Positions 36,060-43,918 of a stretch of 51,198 nt of DNA are shown in pieces. Position 1 is the stretch's first letter; the number at the start of each line of letters is the position of its first letter. The DNA comes from Siccirubricoccus deserti. GTDB taxonomy: Bacteria; Pseudomonadota; Alphaproteobacteria; Acetobacterales; Acetobacteraceae. The notes below the pieces were generated by a model. It searched no databases. It had not been told where the DNA came from and saw only the letters and a program-made list of their open reading frames with translations. The stretch lies in the NCBI RefSeq assembly GCF_014283215.1, contig NZ_JACOMF010000038.1:1-51198 (forward strand). The letters run 5' to 3'. Both the position numbers and the translations under genes were made by a program.

Positions 36060-37175
36060 CTACTGCGCCGCCGCCAGCGCTCCCTGCGGCTTCGCCGGCA
36101 GCAGATGCTTCACCTTCGGCAGCACCTCGGTCTGCAGCATGCCGAGCGAGGTGCGCCACGCCTCCGGCTGGTCCTTGTAGTCGAAGCCGAAGACCAGGAT
36201 CTGCCCGAAGCCGCCGACGTCGTGATAGACCTTCTCCAGCTTCTCGATGACCGTCTTGGGTGAGCCGACGATCCAGTTGTGCTTCGCGCAATACTCCACC
36301 GTCACGTCGCTGTCGGCGACCTCCGGGCTGTGCTTCAGGTATTCCTTGAAGCCGAAGTTGGACAGCAGCGGCAGGAAGTATTCGCCCATCATCCGGCCCA
36401 TCATGGAACCGACGGAAAGCCGCCAGGCCTCCTCGTCGGTCTCGGCGACGAAGACCTCCCGCACCAGCCGCCAGTCGCCGCGCCAGGGCGTGCGACCCGA
36501 CTTGCGCGCGCCGGCCTCAACGCTGTCCCAATGGCTGCTGACATAGGCTGGATTGAGGTTCAGCGAGAGCGGCAGGAAGCCCCGCTCCCCGGCCAGCTTC
36601 AGCGTGTCGGAGTTCTTCGACAGGCCCGCCACGCCGATCGGCGGATGCGGCCGCTGCAAGGGCAGGATGTGCGGCTTGAGGAAGCCGAACATGGTCTCCG
36701 GCTTGTCCACCTTCCAGTACTTGCCCTCGTAGTGGAACGGCCCCTCCTCGCTCCAGAGCTTCAGGATGATCTCCAGCGCCTCCCGCGTCATGTCGCGGTT
36801 GGCGCCGGACATGCCGTCCACGTTGAACATCGCCCAATCGCTCGGCAGGCCGCTGGCGGCGATGCCGAACATCAACCGCCCGTCCGAGAGGTGGTCGAGC
36901 ATGGCGACGCGGTTCGCCAGCTCGGCCGGGTGGTGGTAGGGCAGCAGGAAACCGCCGGGGCCGATGCGCAGCCGCTTGGTCTGCAGCAGCGCCTGGGCGA
37001 CCAGCAGGTCGGGCGCCGGATGCGGCTCCCAGGGCGCGGTGTGGTGCTCGCCGATCCAGGCCTCGGTGAAGCCCAGCTCATCCAGCCACCGCAGGGTCTG
37101 GAGATCCCACTCATGGCCTTCCTTCAGGCCCCGCTCCGGCGGGTGGGAAGGCATGGAGAAATATCCGAATTCCAT
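36060..37175 (-). CDS. LLM-class (luciferase-like) flavin-dependent oxidoreductase
   Basis: A 371-residue TIM-barrel flavoenzyme using reduced FMN or F420. FGYFSMPSHPP at the start, EAWIGEHHTAPWEP, LLPYHHPAELANRVAMLD, DHLSDGRLMFGIAASG and HPPIGVAGLSKNS are the family landmarks. The sequence resembles the limonene monooxygenase/alkanal group of large catabolic LLM enzymes, but the substrate cannot be read. GGAGGA precedes the ATG at 37175. A flavin reductase is not adjacent. Confidence 0.92.
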   Translation of the reverse strand: MEFGYFSMPSHPPERGLKEGHEWDLQTLRWLDELGFTEAWIGEHHTAPWEPHPAPDLLVAQALLQTKRLRIGPGGFLLPYHHPAELANRVAMLDHLSDGRLMFGIAASGLPSDWAMFNVDGMSGANRDMTREALEIILKLWSEEGPFHYEGKYWKVDKPETMFGFLKPHILPLQRPHPPIGVAGLSKNSDTLKLAGERGFLPLSLNLNPAYVSSHWDSVEAGARKSGRTPWRGDWRLVREVFVAETDEEAWRLSVGSMMGRMMGEYFLPLLSNFGFKEYLKHSPEVADSDVTVEYCAKHNWIVGSPKTVIEKLEKVYHDVGGFGQILVFGFDYKDQPEAWRTSLGMLQTEVLPKVKHLLPAKPQGALAAAQ

Positions 37176-37263
37176 CGCGGCCGTCCTCCGTATGGCGGGG
37201 TTAACCCCCGCTTGGCGTCGGATGCTCGCGCCGGTTGTTGCCGTAGGCAAGGAAGAAAGGCGA

Positions 37264-37291
37264 GGGAGGGAACTCCCCCGAGTTTCCTCCC
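37264..37291 (-). terminator. Intrinsic terminator behind the maleylacetate reductase gene
   Basis: The arms GGGAGGGAACT (37264-37274) and AGTTTCCTCCC (37281-37291) pair over 11 bases with one G-T, around a 6-base loop. On the minus strand it lies 33 bases after the stop and is followed by a pyrimidine-rich TCGCCTTTCTTCC. Confidence 0.65.
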
Positions 37292-37323
37292 TTTTCCGTG
37301 AGCCTCCTGTTTCTGCGAGTCTG

Positions 37324-38469
37324 CTACGTCATCAACCGCAAGATTTCGGCTACATCGGCGACGCTGCGGACCGGACGGGGGTTGGTGGCGATGGGCGGAC
37401 CTCCGTCCCAGCGGGCGGCGAGGCCGTCGATCTCCTCCTGCCCAATACCGACCTCGGCGAGGGTCGTCGGCAGGCCGAGGCCGCGGATGAAGCCGCGCAG
37501 CGCCTCCGCCCCGGTCGCGCCGCCGAGGATACGGGCGATATCCGCCTGCCGGTCGGCATTCACCGGCGCATTCCACTGCATCACCGCCGGCAGCCCGAGG
37601 CAGGAGGTGATGCCATGCGGCACCCCCCTCGCCCCGCCGAGGATGTAGCCGATGCCATGGCTGGCCCCGGTCGGCACCCCGGCCCAGCCGCCCATGACCG
37701 AGAGCCACATCGCCTGCTGCGCCACGCCGCGGGCGGCAAGGTCGCCGGGGTCACGATGGACCGCCGGCAGCGCCACCGCCAGCATCTCCAGCGCCTGGCG
37801 GGAGACGGCGTCCGAGAAGGGCGCGCGCTCCGCCGCGCACCAGCGCTCCACCGCATGGTCGACCGCACGGATGCCGGAGGAGAGCAGCAGCTCCGCCGGC
37901 GTTTCCAATGTCGCCGCCGGGTCCAGCACCACCGCGCGCGGCACCTGCATCGCCTGGGTCGAGCGGTATTTCCGCCCGGCGGCGAGGTCGGTGAAGCCGG
38001 CATGCGGGGCGAACTCCGCCGCCGAGAGCGTGGTCGGCACGGCGATGATGCGCGGGCTCGGCTCCACCCGGTCCCAGGCCGCGGCAGCGGCGCCCCGCGT
38101 GCCGGCGCTGGCAACCAGCGCCGGGCCATCCGTGATGCCGTTCCATACCGCGAAGCAGGCCACCTTGGCGCCGTCGATAACGCTGCCGCCGCCGAGCGCC
38201 ACCACCCGCTCCGCCCCGCTCTCCCGAAGCAGCGCGGCGAGCGCGAGCACATCCTCCACCGGCGAATGCGCCCGCATGGCGGCGTGCTCGGCGACCAGCT
38301 TCGCGCCAATCGCCGCCCGCACCGCCGCGGCGATGCGGCCGCCGGCCAGCGAGCGCGTCGTCGCCAGCAGCACCTTGCCGCAATCCTCAATCTCCGGCGG
38401 CACGCCCTCGGCCACCGCGGCATGGCGGACGCGCTGCTGCGCCGGCCAGCTATGCAGCGTCATGCTCAT
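37324..38469 (-). CDS. Iron-containing alcohol dehydrogenase, maleylacetate reductase-like
   Basis: A 381-residue NAD(P)H-dependent group III dehydrogenase. GGGSVIDGAK (93-102) is the nucleotide loop. The metal ligands are visible as Asp204/His205 (RAVDHAVE), His271 (GASHGIGY) and His285 (GVPHG). The short form and the GASHG and VPHG context fit maleylacetate reductases that feed 3-oxoadipate in hydroxyquinol or chlorocatechol breakdown. No ring-cleaving dioxygenase lies nearby. The start overlaps the stop of the Bug gene (ATGA at 38466-38469); an in-frame opening far upstream is spurious. Confidence 0.87.
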   Translation of the reverse strand: MSMTLHSWPAQQRVRHAAVAEGVPPEIEDCGKVLLATTRSLAGGRIAAAVRAAIGAKLVAEHAAMRAHSPVEDVLALAALLRESGAERVVALGGGSVIDGAKVACFAVWNGITDGPALVASAGTRGAAAAAWDRVEPSPRIIAVPTTLSAAEFAPHAGFTDLAAGRKYRSTQAMQVPRAVVLDPAATLETPAELLLSSGIRAVDHAVERWCAAERAPFSDAVSRQALEMLAVALPAVHRDPGDLAARGVAQQAMWLSVMGGWAGVPTGASHGIGYILGGARGVPHGITSCLGLPAVMQWNAPVNADRQADIARILGGATGAEALRGFIRGLGLPTTLAEVGIGQEEIDGLAARWDGGPPIATNPRPVRSVADVAEILRLMT

Positions 38470-39452
38470 TCCGCGATCGCGCCCGCATCGCGCACCACCT
38501 GCGCCCAGAAGGGCATCTCTTTCTCCGAGAAGGCGGCGAAGGCCTCGGGGCTCTCGCTCGCGATCGACTGCAGCCCCTCCTGGGCGAAACGGTCCTTCAC
38601 GGACTGCTGCGCCAGCACCTCGCGCAGCACGTCGAAGTAGCGGTCGCGGATCGCCTTCGGCAGCCGGGCCGGACCGTAGAAGCCATACCAGCCGGAGATG
38701 TCGAGCGCCGGCAGCCCGGCCGTGCCGGAGCCGGGCACGTCGGGGATCACCGGCGAGGCCGCGGTGGTCGAGAGCGACAGCGCCGTCAGCCGGCCGGCGC
38801 GGACATGCGGCAGCGCCACCGGCGGCGTACCGATGAGGATCTCGACATCCCCGCTCAGCACCGCGGTCAGCGAGGGCGCGCCGCCGCGGAAGGGCACATG
38901 CGTCAGCTCCAGCCCGGTGGCCTTCGACAGCATCGAGCCGGTCAGGTGGCTCGGCGTCCCGATCCCGGGGGTGGCGTAATTCCATTTGCCCGGGCTGCTG
39001 CGGATGCGCCCCAGCAGTTCGCCGAGGGTGTTGATGCCCTTGTCCGCGTTCACCGCGATGATGGTCGGCAGGTCGCAGACCTGGGTGATCGGCGTGAAAT
39101 CGGCGATAGGGTCGAAATTCACCCGGCGGAACATCGCCGGATTCACCGCATGGCTGAAATTGCCGCCGAGCAGGACAGTGTACCCATCCGGATCGCTGCG
39201 CGCGACATGTTCGGTGGCGATGTTGGAGCCGGCGCCGGGACGGTTGTCCACCACCACCGTCTGTCCAAGCGCGCGGCCGAGCGGATCGGCCAGGGTCCGC
39301 GCCAGGAAATCCGCCGAGCCCCCGGGTGGGAAGCCGATCACCAGGCGAATCGGGCGTGCCGTCGGCCAGGCGCCCTGGGCCAGGGCCGGCGTGGCGAGCG
39401 ACGCCATCATCGCCGCGAAGATGTTGCGACGAAACATTTCGTGCTGACGCAC
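38466..39452 (-). CDS. Bug/TctC-family periplasmic solute-binding protein
   Basis: A 328-residue receptor with a signal peptide (NIFAAMMASLATPALA) and mature start TARPIRLVIGFPPGGSADF. VVDNRPGAGSNIATE, NYATPGIGTPSHL and HVPFRGGAPS are family motifs. GGAGGA a few bases before the GTG at 39452 supports that start; ATG 39437 is the alternative. It is translationally coupled to the maleylacetate reductase-like gene, which suggests that the ligand is processed by that enzyme or its pathway. Confidence 0.92.
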   Translation of the reverse strand: MRQHEMFRRNIFAAMMASLATPALAQGAWPTARPIRLVIGFPPGGSADFLARTLADPLGRALGQTVVVDNRPGAGSNIATEHVARSDPDGYTVLLGGNFSHAVNPAMFRRVNFDPIADFTPITQVCDLPTIIAVNADKGINTLGELLGRIRSSPGKWNYATPGIGTPSHLTGSMLSKATGLELTHVPFRGGAPSLTAVLSGDVEILIGTPPVALPHVRAGRLTALSLSTTAASPVIPDVPGSGTAGLPALDISGWYGFYGPARLPKAIRDRYFDVLREVLAQQSVKDRFAQEGLQSIASESPEAFAAFSEKEMPFWAQVVRDAGAIAE

Positions 39453-39516
39453 CCTGTCCTCCGATTACAGTTAGGCGCCATGGTGCCTGCGAAAGCCACC
39501 GGACGGGAGGGGCGTG

Positions 39517-40254
39517 ATGACGAAGCGGAGAGTTTTGCTGGTGACGGGCGGCGGGCGCGGCATCGGCGCGGCGGTGGTTCGGCTGGCTGCGGCGCGCGGC
39601 TGGGATGTCGCCTTCACCTACGCCGGCAACCGGGCGCGGGCGGCGGAGACCGAGGCGGCGGCGGTGGCGGCAGGCGCCTCGGTGCTGGCGCTGCAGGCGG
39701 ATGTGGCGGACCCCGCCGCCGTCGCCGCCAGCTTCGCCGCCATCGATGCCCGCTTCGGCCGGCTGGATGCGCTGGTGAACAATGCCGGCGTCACCGGGCC
39801 GAAGGGTACCTTGGCCGAGACGCCGGAGGCGGTGTGGGAACTGGTGCTGCGCACCAACGTCATCGGCCTCGTCACCTGCTGCAAGGAAGCGCTGAAGCGG
39901 CTGCCGCAGGGCGGTGCCATCGTCAACGTCTCCTCCCGCGCCTCGGTCTTCGGTGGCCCGGGCGAGTGGATCCACTACGCCGCGAGCAAGGGCGCGGTGG
40001 ATACGCTGACCATCGGTCTGTCGAAGGAGGCGGCGGCGCAAGGGGTGCGCGTCAATGCGGTGAACCCAGGTCTCATTGAGACAGAGCTGCATGCCGCGGC
40101 GGGCATGCCGGACCGCGTCGCCCGCATGTCGGTGGGTGTCCCGCTCGGCCGCGGCGGCAGCGCCGAGGAGGTGGCGGAGCCGGTGCTCTGGCTGCTGAGC
40201 GACGCGGCCAGCTACATCACCGGTGCGCTGGTGCCGGTCGGCGGCGGGCGCTGA
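39517..40254 (+). CDS. Short-chain dehydrogenase/reductase
   Basis: A 245-residue classical SDR. TGGGRGIGAA (cofactor), NNAGVTG, the Ser in NVSSRAS, YAASKGA (Tyr/Lys) and the C-terminal GALVPVGGGR are present. The sequence pattern is like FabG-type or glucose-1-dehydrogenase-type SDRs. A GGGAGGGG stretch just before supports ATG 39517, with GTG 39514 also possible. It is divergent from the Bug gene. Confidence 0.9.
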   Translation: MTKRRVLLVTGGGRGIGAAVVRLAAARGWDVAFTYAGNRARAAETEAAAVAAGASVLALQADVADPAAVAASFAAIDARFGRLDALVNNAGVTGPKGTLAETPEAVWELVLRTNVIGLVTCCKEALKRLPQGGAIVNVSSRASVFGGPGEWIHYAASKGAVDTLTIGLSKEAAAQGVRVNAVNPGLIETELHAAAGMPDRVARMSVGVPLGRGGSAEEVAEPVLWLLSDAASYITGALVPVGGGR

Positions 40255-40383
40255 GGCCACCCTGCGGAAGCGGCCACCGCCAGTCGTCCTGCCGCGGCTT
40301 TGCCGCGGAAGCGGTGCGAAGCCCGGGGGAAGACAGGGAAGCCGGAACCCTCGCGACGGCGCGAGTCCATGTCGCGGGGAAAG

Positions 40384-41154
40384 CTATACGTGCTGCCCGC
40401 CGTTGATGTGCAGCTCCGCCCCGTTCACGTAGCTGCTCGCCTCGGTGCAGAGGAAGTAGATCGCCTGCGCCACCTCGGCCGGGGTGCCCAGCCGGCGCAT
40501 CGGGATCTGCTCCTTGACGATCTTCTCCGTCCCTGGCGAGAGGATGGAGGTATCGATCTCGCCCGGGGAGATGGCGTTCACCCGAATGCCAAGCGGCGCG
40601 AAATCCGCCGCCATCTCCCGCGTCAGCCCGGCCAGCGCAGCCTTGGAGGTGGCATAGGCGGCACCAGCGAAGGGGTGCACCCGGCTGCCGGCGATGGAGG
40701 TGACATTCACCACCGCGCCGTGGGCGCGCTGCAGCTCCTCCATCAGCCCGCGCGCCAGCAGGATCGGGGCGAAGAAATTCACCTGGAACACCCGCTGCCA
40801 ATCCGCCAGCGGCGTGGCGATGCTGCCCATCCGCGCCCCGCCGGGACCCTTCGGGGAGATGGCGGCGTTGTTGACCAGCGCATCCAGCTTGCCGCCCTCC
40901 GGCTCCAGCCGGGCGCGGATCTCCCCGATCGCCTGCGCGGTCGCGGCGGGGTCGCCGAGGTCGAGCTGGATATGGTCCTCCGGCCCCATCTCCCACGGGC
41001 ATTGCTCGGGGAAGGGCTGGCGGGAGACGGTGATGACCCGCCAGCCGGCCGCCGAGAAACGCTTCACCGTGGCATGGCCGATGCCGCGGGAGGCGCCGGT
41101 CAGCAGCAGGATTCGGCGGGGACCGCTGTTGCGTGGCCTGGAGGTGTCTACCAT
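40384..41154 (-). CDS. Short-chain dehydrogenase/reductase
   Basis: A 256-residue classical SDR with TGASRGIGHA, NNAAISPKG, SIAGSRVHP with the Ser, YATSKAAL (Tyr/Lys) and a C-terminal GAELHINGGQHV. The RILLLTGASRG start and DTSILSPGTEK loop differ from the neighbouring 39517 SDR, so the two are not a recent duplication. It is on the opposite strand to that gene, and the two converge across 129 bases. Confidence 0.9.
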   Translation of the reverse strand: MVDTSRPRNSGPRRILLLTGASRGIGHATVKRFSAAGWRVITVSRQPFPEQCPWEMGPEDHIQLDLGDPAATAQAIGEIRARLEPEGGKLDALVNNAAISPKGPGGARMGSIATPLADWQRVFQVNFFAPILLARGLMEELQRAHGAVVNVTSIAGSRVHPFAGAAYATSKAALAGLTREMAADFAPLGIRVNAISPGEIDTSILSPGTEKIVKEQIPMRRLGTPAEVAQAIYFLCTEASSYVNGAELHINGGQHV

Positions 41155-41202
41155 GGCATCAGCCTAGCACCCGGTCGCGGGCCCTCCTATCCCGTGCAGC
41201 GA

Positions 41203-41246
41203 CTACAGCGGCTTGGCGTTGAGGTCTGAACGCCAATCCGCTGTAG
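41203..41246. repeat. Long imperfect palindrome (18-base arms)
   Basis: CTACAGCGGCTTGGCGTT (41203-41220) and AACGCCAATCCGCTGTAG (41229-41246) are complementary at 17 of 18 positions around an 8-base centre. It lies between two minus-strand genes. It could be a terminator for the aminotransferase transcript, an operator, or a mobile miniature repeat. Confidence 0.6.
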
Positions 41247-41275
41247 CCTGTCGTGGTAGAGTGAACTCAGGCTCC

Positions 41276-41312
41276 GGGGTGTTCACGCCCCTCCGCGATC
41301 CGGTCTATCCGG
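41276..41312. repeat. Copy 2 of the 37-base element at gene ends
   Basis: Matches 6361-6397 at 31 of 37 positions and likewise contains the stop codon of the gene it ends (aminotransferase, stop at 41307-41305). GGGGTG...CGCCCC can form a short hairpin. Confidence 0.5.
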
Positions 41313-42639
41313 CCTGGCCGAGAAGCGGCTTCCGGGCCGCAACGAACTCCTCCACCGCGGCGACGTAGCGGGCGCAATCCGCGTCGGTCACCGGCAGGGA
41401 GAGTGCCGCCATGCCACGCCGCGCCAGGTAGATGCCCTGGGCCAGCATGTCGAAGAAGAACAGTTCCCGGAGCTTGTTCTCCGCCTCGGTGGCGGCGTAA
41501 GGCCCGGTGATCGGCTCCGCGCGGAAGTGCACGTTCACCATGGAGCCGAGGCCGGTGAACTGCATCGCCGCCCCGGCCCGCCGCGCCACGCCGTTCAGCG
41601 CCAGCCGCAGTGCCTCGCCTCGCGCGTACAGTGCCTCGGCCGCCGCGGCGTCAAAGATCTCGCCCATCGCCACGCAGCCGGCGGCCATCGACCAGACGTT
41701 GTTGTTGAAGGTGCCGGCATGCGCCAGGGTGCCGGGCTTGTGGCCGTCGAACACCGCCATGACCTCGCGCCGGCCGCCGAAGGCGCCGAAGCTCATCCCG
41801 CCGGCCATGTATTTGCCGAGCGTCGTCATGTCCGGAATGACGCCATGCCGCGCCTGCAGCCCGCCGGCGGAATGCCGGCTGGTCATCACCTCGTCGAAAA
41901 TCAGCACCGCGCCGGTCTGCCGGGTGGCGTCGCGCAGCGCCTGCAGGAACTCCCGCGTCGCCGGAATGCAGCCGCCGGAACCCAGCATCGGCTCCACCAG
42001 CACCGCCGCCAGCTGGTCGCCCTCGGCCAGGATGTTGCGCCGCGCCGCCTCGGGGTCGTTGTAGTCGGTGAAGGCCAACGGAATGGGCACGTTCACCGGG
42101 CTCTTCTCGGTGGCGAAGGTCAGCACCCCGCCGTGGTAGCCGCCGCGCATCACCATGGTCTTCACCCGCCCTGTGAAGGCGCGCGCCGCCGCCAGCGCCA
42201 GCAGGTTCGCCTCGGTGCCGCTGTTGGTGAAGCGCACCATCTCGACCGAGGGAAAGCGGCCGACGATGAGGGAAGCAAGCTGCCCCTCCTTCTCCCCCAC
42301 CGAGGCGAGGTTGATGCCACGCTCCAGCGCATCCCGCACCGCATCCAGGATCCGCTTCTCCGAATGGCCGAACAGCCCGGCAGTGTATTCGCCGAGCAGG
42401 TCCAGGTATTCGCGGCCATCAACATCCCACAGCCGGCAGCCCTCGCCGCGCGCCATGGCGGTCGGGAAGGGGGTGTAGAACAGCACGCTGCGGGTATTCC
42501 CGCCGGGCATCACCTCGCGCGCCCTGGCGTGGATGGCGGCGCTCTTCGGCCGGGCCGCGGTGTAGGCCTCATGCGCCTCGGCCAGCGCGGCGTCGAGGTC
42601 GCTGTTGCGGAGCGGCGGCGGTTGGTCGAGCGGGCTCAT
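41305..42639 (-). CDS. Class III aminotransferase, glutamate-1-semialdehyde aminomutase-like
   Basis: A 444-residue PLP enzyme of fold type I. MPGGNTRSVLFY, FTNSGTEANLLALAAAR, the pyridine-binding LIFDEVMTSR and the Schiff-base Lys276 (TTLGKYMAGG) are clear. It is longer than HemL and has a different N-terminus, so it is an accessory aminotransferase or aminomutase, not the heme enzyme. It is divergent from the Bug gene at 42817. Amino donor and acceptor are unknown. Confidence 0.9.
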   Translation of the reverse strand: MSPLDQPPPLRNSDLDAALAEAHEAYTAARPKSAAIHARAREVMPGGNTRSVLFYTPFPTAMARGEGCRLWDVDGREYLDLLGEYTAGLFGHSEKRILDAVRDALERGINLASVGEKEGQLASLIVGRFPSVEMVRFTNSGTEANLLALAAARAFTGRVKTMVMRGGYHGGVLTFATEKSPVNVPIPLAFTDYNDPEAARRNILAEGDQLAAVLVEPMLGSGGCIPATREFLQALRDATRQTGAVLIFDEVMTSRHSAGGLQARHGVIPDMTTLGKYMAGGMSFGAFGGRREVMAVFDGHKPGTLAHAGTFNNNVWSMAAGCVAMGEIFDAAAAEALYARGEALRLALNGVARRAGAAMQFTGLGSMVNVHFRAEPITGPYAATEAENKLRELFFFDMLAQGIYLARRGMAALSLPVTDADCARYVAAVEEFVAARKPLLGQAG

Positions 42640-42816
42640 AGCGGCAACTCCCGGTGGCTACGGACGATCGCTGTGGCGCAGCTCGCCGGTCATGTCGATC
42701 GGCCGGCAATCGGCGAAGGGTCGCGCCGCCGGGCAGCGGCGTCAACCGCGGCGGTTGCCAGCGCCGGCCGCCAGCCATAGCGTCCGCGGCAAGCAAGACC
42801 GAGGAACGCCCGAACC

Positions 42817-43794
42817 ATGCCCAGCCTGCCCCGCTCCCCATCGCGCCGTGCCGTGATGGCCGCGCTGCCGGCGGTGCTCGCCGCCCCGCGTCCGGCAAGG
42901 GCCGCATGGCCGGAGCGGCCGATCCGCATCATCGTCACCTTCCCGCCGGGCACCCAGACCGACATCCTGACGCGCCTCTATGCCGCGCCGCTGTCGGAGC
43001 GGCTGGGCCAGCCGGTGGTGGTGGACAACCGTGGCGGCGGTCAGGGGCAGATCGGCATCCGCGCCGCGCTGGCCGCGCCGGCGGATGGCCACACCCTGGT
43101 CATGGTCGGCGTCTCCACCGGTGCCAGCGCGCCGCACATGATCAAGGACCTGTCCTACGACCCGCGACGTGACCTGCTGCCCATCGCGCTGATCGCCGAC
43201 GCGCCCTACCTGCTGGTCTGCAATCCGCGCCTGCCGGTGCACAGCACCGCGGAGCTGATCGCCTATGCGAAACAGCGGCCGGGCCAGCTCAACTTCGGCC
43301 ATGGCGCGCCGAGCCGGCAGATCGTCGGCCAGCTCATGGCACACATGGCCGGCCTCGAGGTGCCGGATGTCGCCTATCGCGGCCAGCCGGAGGCGCTGAC
43401 CGACACCGCCCAGGGGCGGCTGAGCTACACCTTCTCCGACCTCGGCGACGCGCTGGTCTGGGCGCGCGAGGGTCGGGTTCGGGCGCTGGCCGTCTCCACC
43501 GCGCAGCGCTCGCCGCTGGCGCCCGAGATCCCGAGCCTGGCGGAAACCCTGCCCGGCTTCGGCCTTTCGGTCTGGTTCATGCTGGCCGGCCAGCCCGGCC
43601 TGCCGCCGGCGGTGGTGCAGCGGCTGAACACCGAAATCGCCGGGGTGATGGCCGAGCCGGCACTGCGGGCCAAGCTGGCCACCCAGGGCCTCGATGTCCG
43701 CAGCGAGGACCCGGCCCGGCTGCGCGAATTCCTCGGCACCGAGATTGAGACCTGGGGCCGGGTGGTGAAAACGCTGGGGCTGACGCCGCAGTAG
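42817..43794 (+). CDS. Bug/TctC-family periplasmic solute-binding protein
   Basis: A 325-residue receptor. SRRAVMAALPAVLAAPRPARA looks like a twin-arginine-like signal, and the mature start is WPERPIRIIVTFPPGTQTD, where the usual PGG turn has changed to PGT. VVDNRGGGQGQIG and FGHGAPSRQ are family motifs; the usual HVPY strand is altered to DVAYRGQPE. These changes in the ligand loops suggest an unusual ligand. AGGAACG lies before the ATG. Confidence 0.9.
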   Translation: MPSLPRSPSRRAVMAALPAVLAAPRPARAAWPERPIRIIVTFPPGTQTDILTRLYAAPLSERLGQPVVVDNRGGGQGQIGIRAALAAPADGHTLVMVGVSTGASAPHMIKDLSYDPRRDLLPIALIADAPYLLVCNPRLPVHSTAELIAYAKQRPGQLNFGHGAPSRQIVGQLMAHMAGLEVPDVAYRGQPEALTDTAQGRLSYTFSDLGDALVWAREGRVRALAVSTAQRSPLAPEIPSLAETLPGFGLSVWFMLAGQPGLPPAVVQRLNTEIAGVMAEPALRAKLATQGLDVRSEDPARLREFLGTEIETWGRVVKTLGLTPQ

Positions 43795-43918
43795 CGACGG
43801 GGAGCCGAGGCGCGTTGCGGCAGGCCGTTGCCGCCATGCGCCTGCCAGCCCGCGCGCCGGCTCACCGCTCGCGATACGAAAGCTTGGAGTACCGGATCGC
43901 CTTCTGTATCACCGGTGC

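Noticed and set aside
37324-40260. Minus-strand open frame of 978 codons spanning three genes
   Set aside because: Only the part from 38469 down is coding (maleylacetate reductase-like). The rest overlaps the Bug and SDR genes in the wrong frame, as expected in GC-rich DNA.
42640-42816. Possible gene remnant in the divergent gap before the fourth Bug gene
   Set aside because: The minus-strand frame there has no recognisable motif and no start signal; treated as promoter region.
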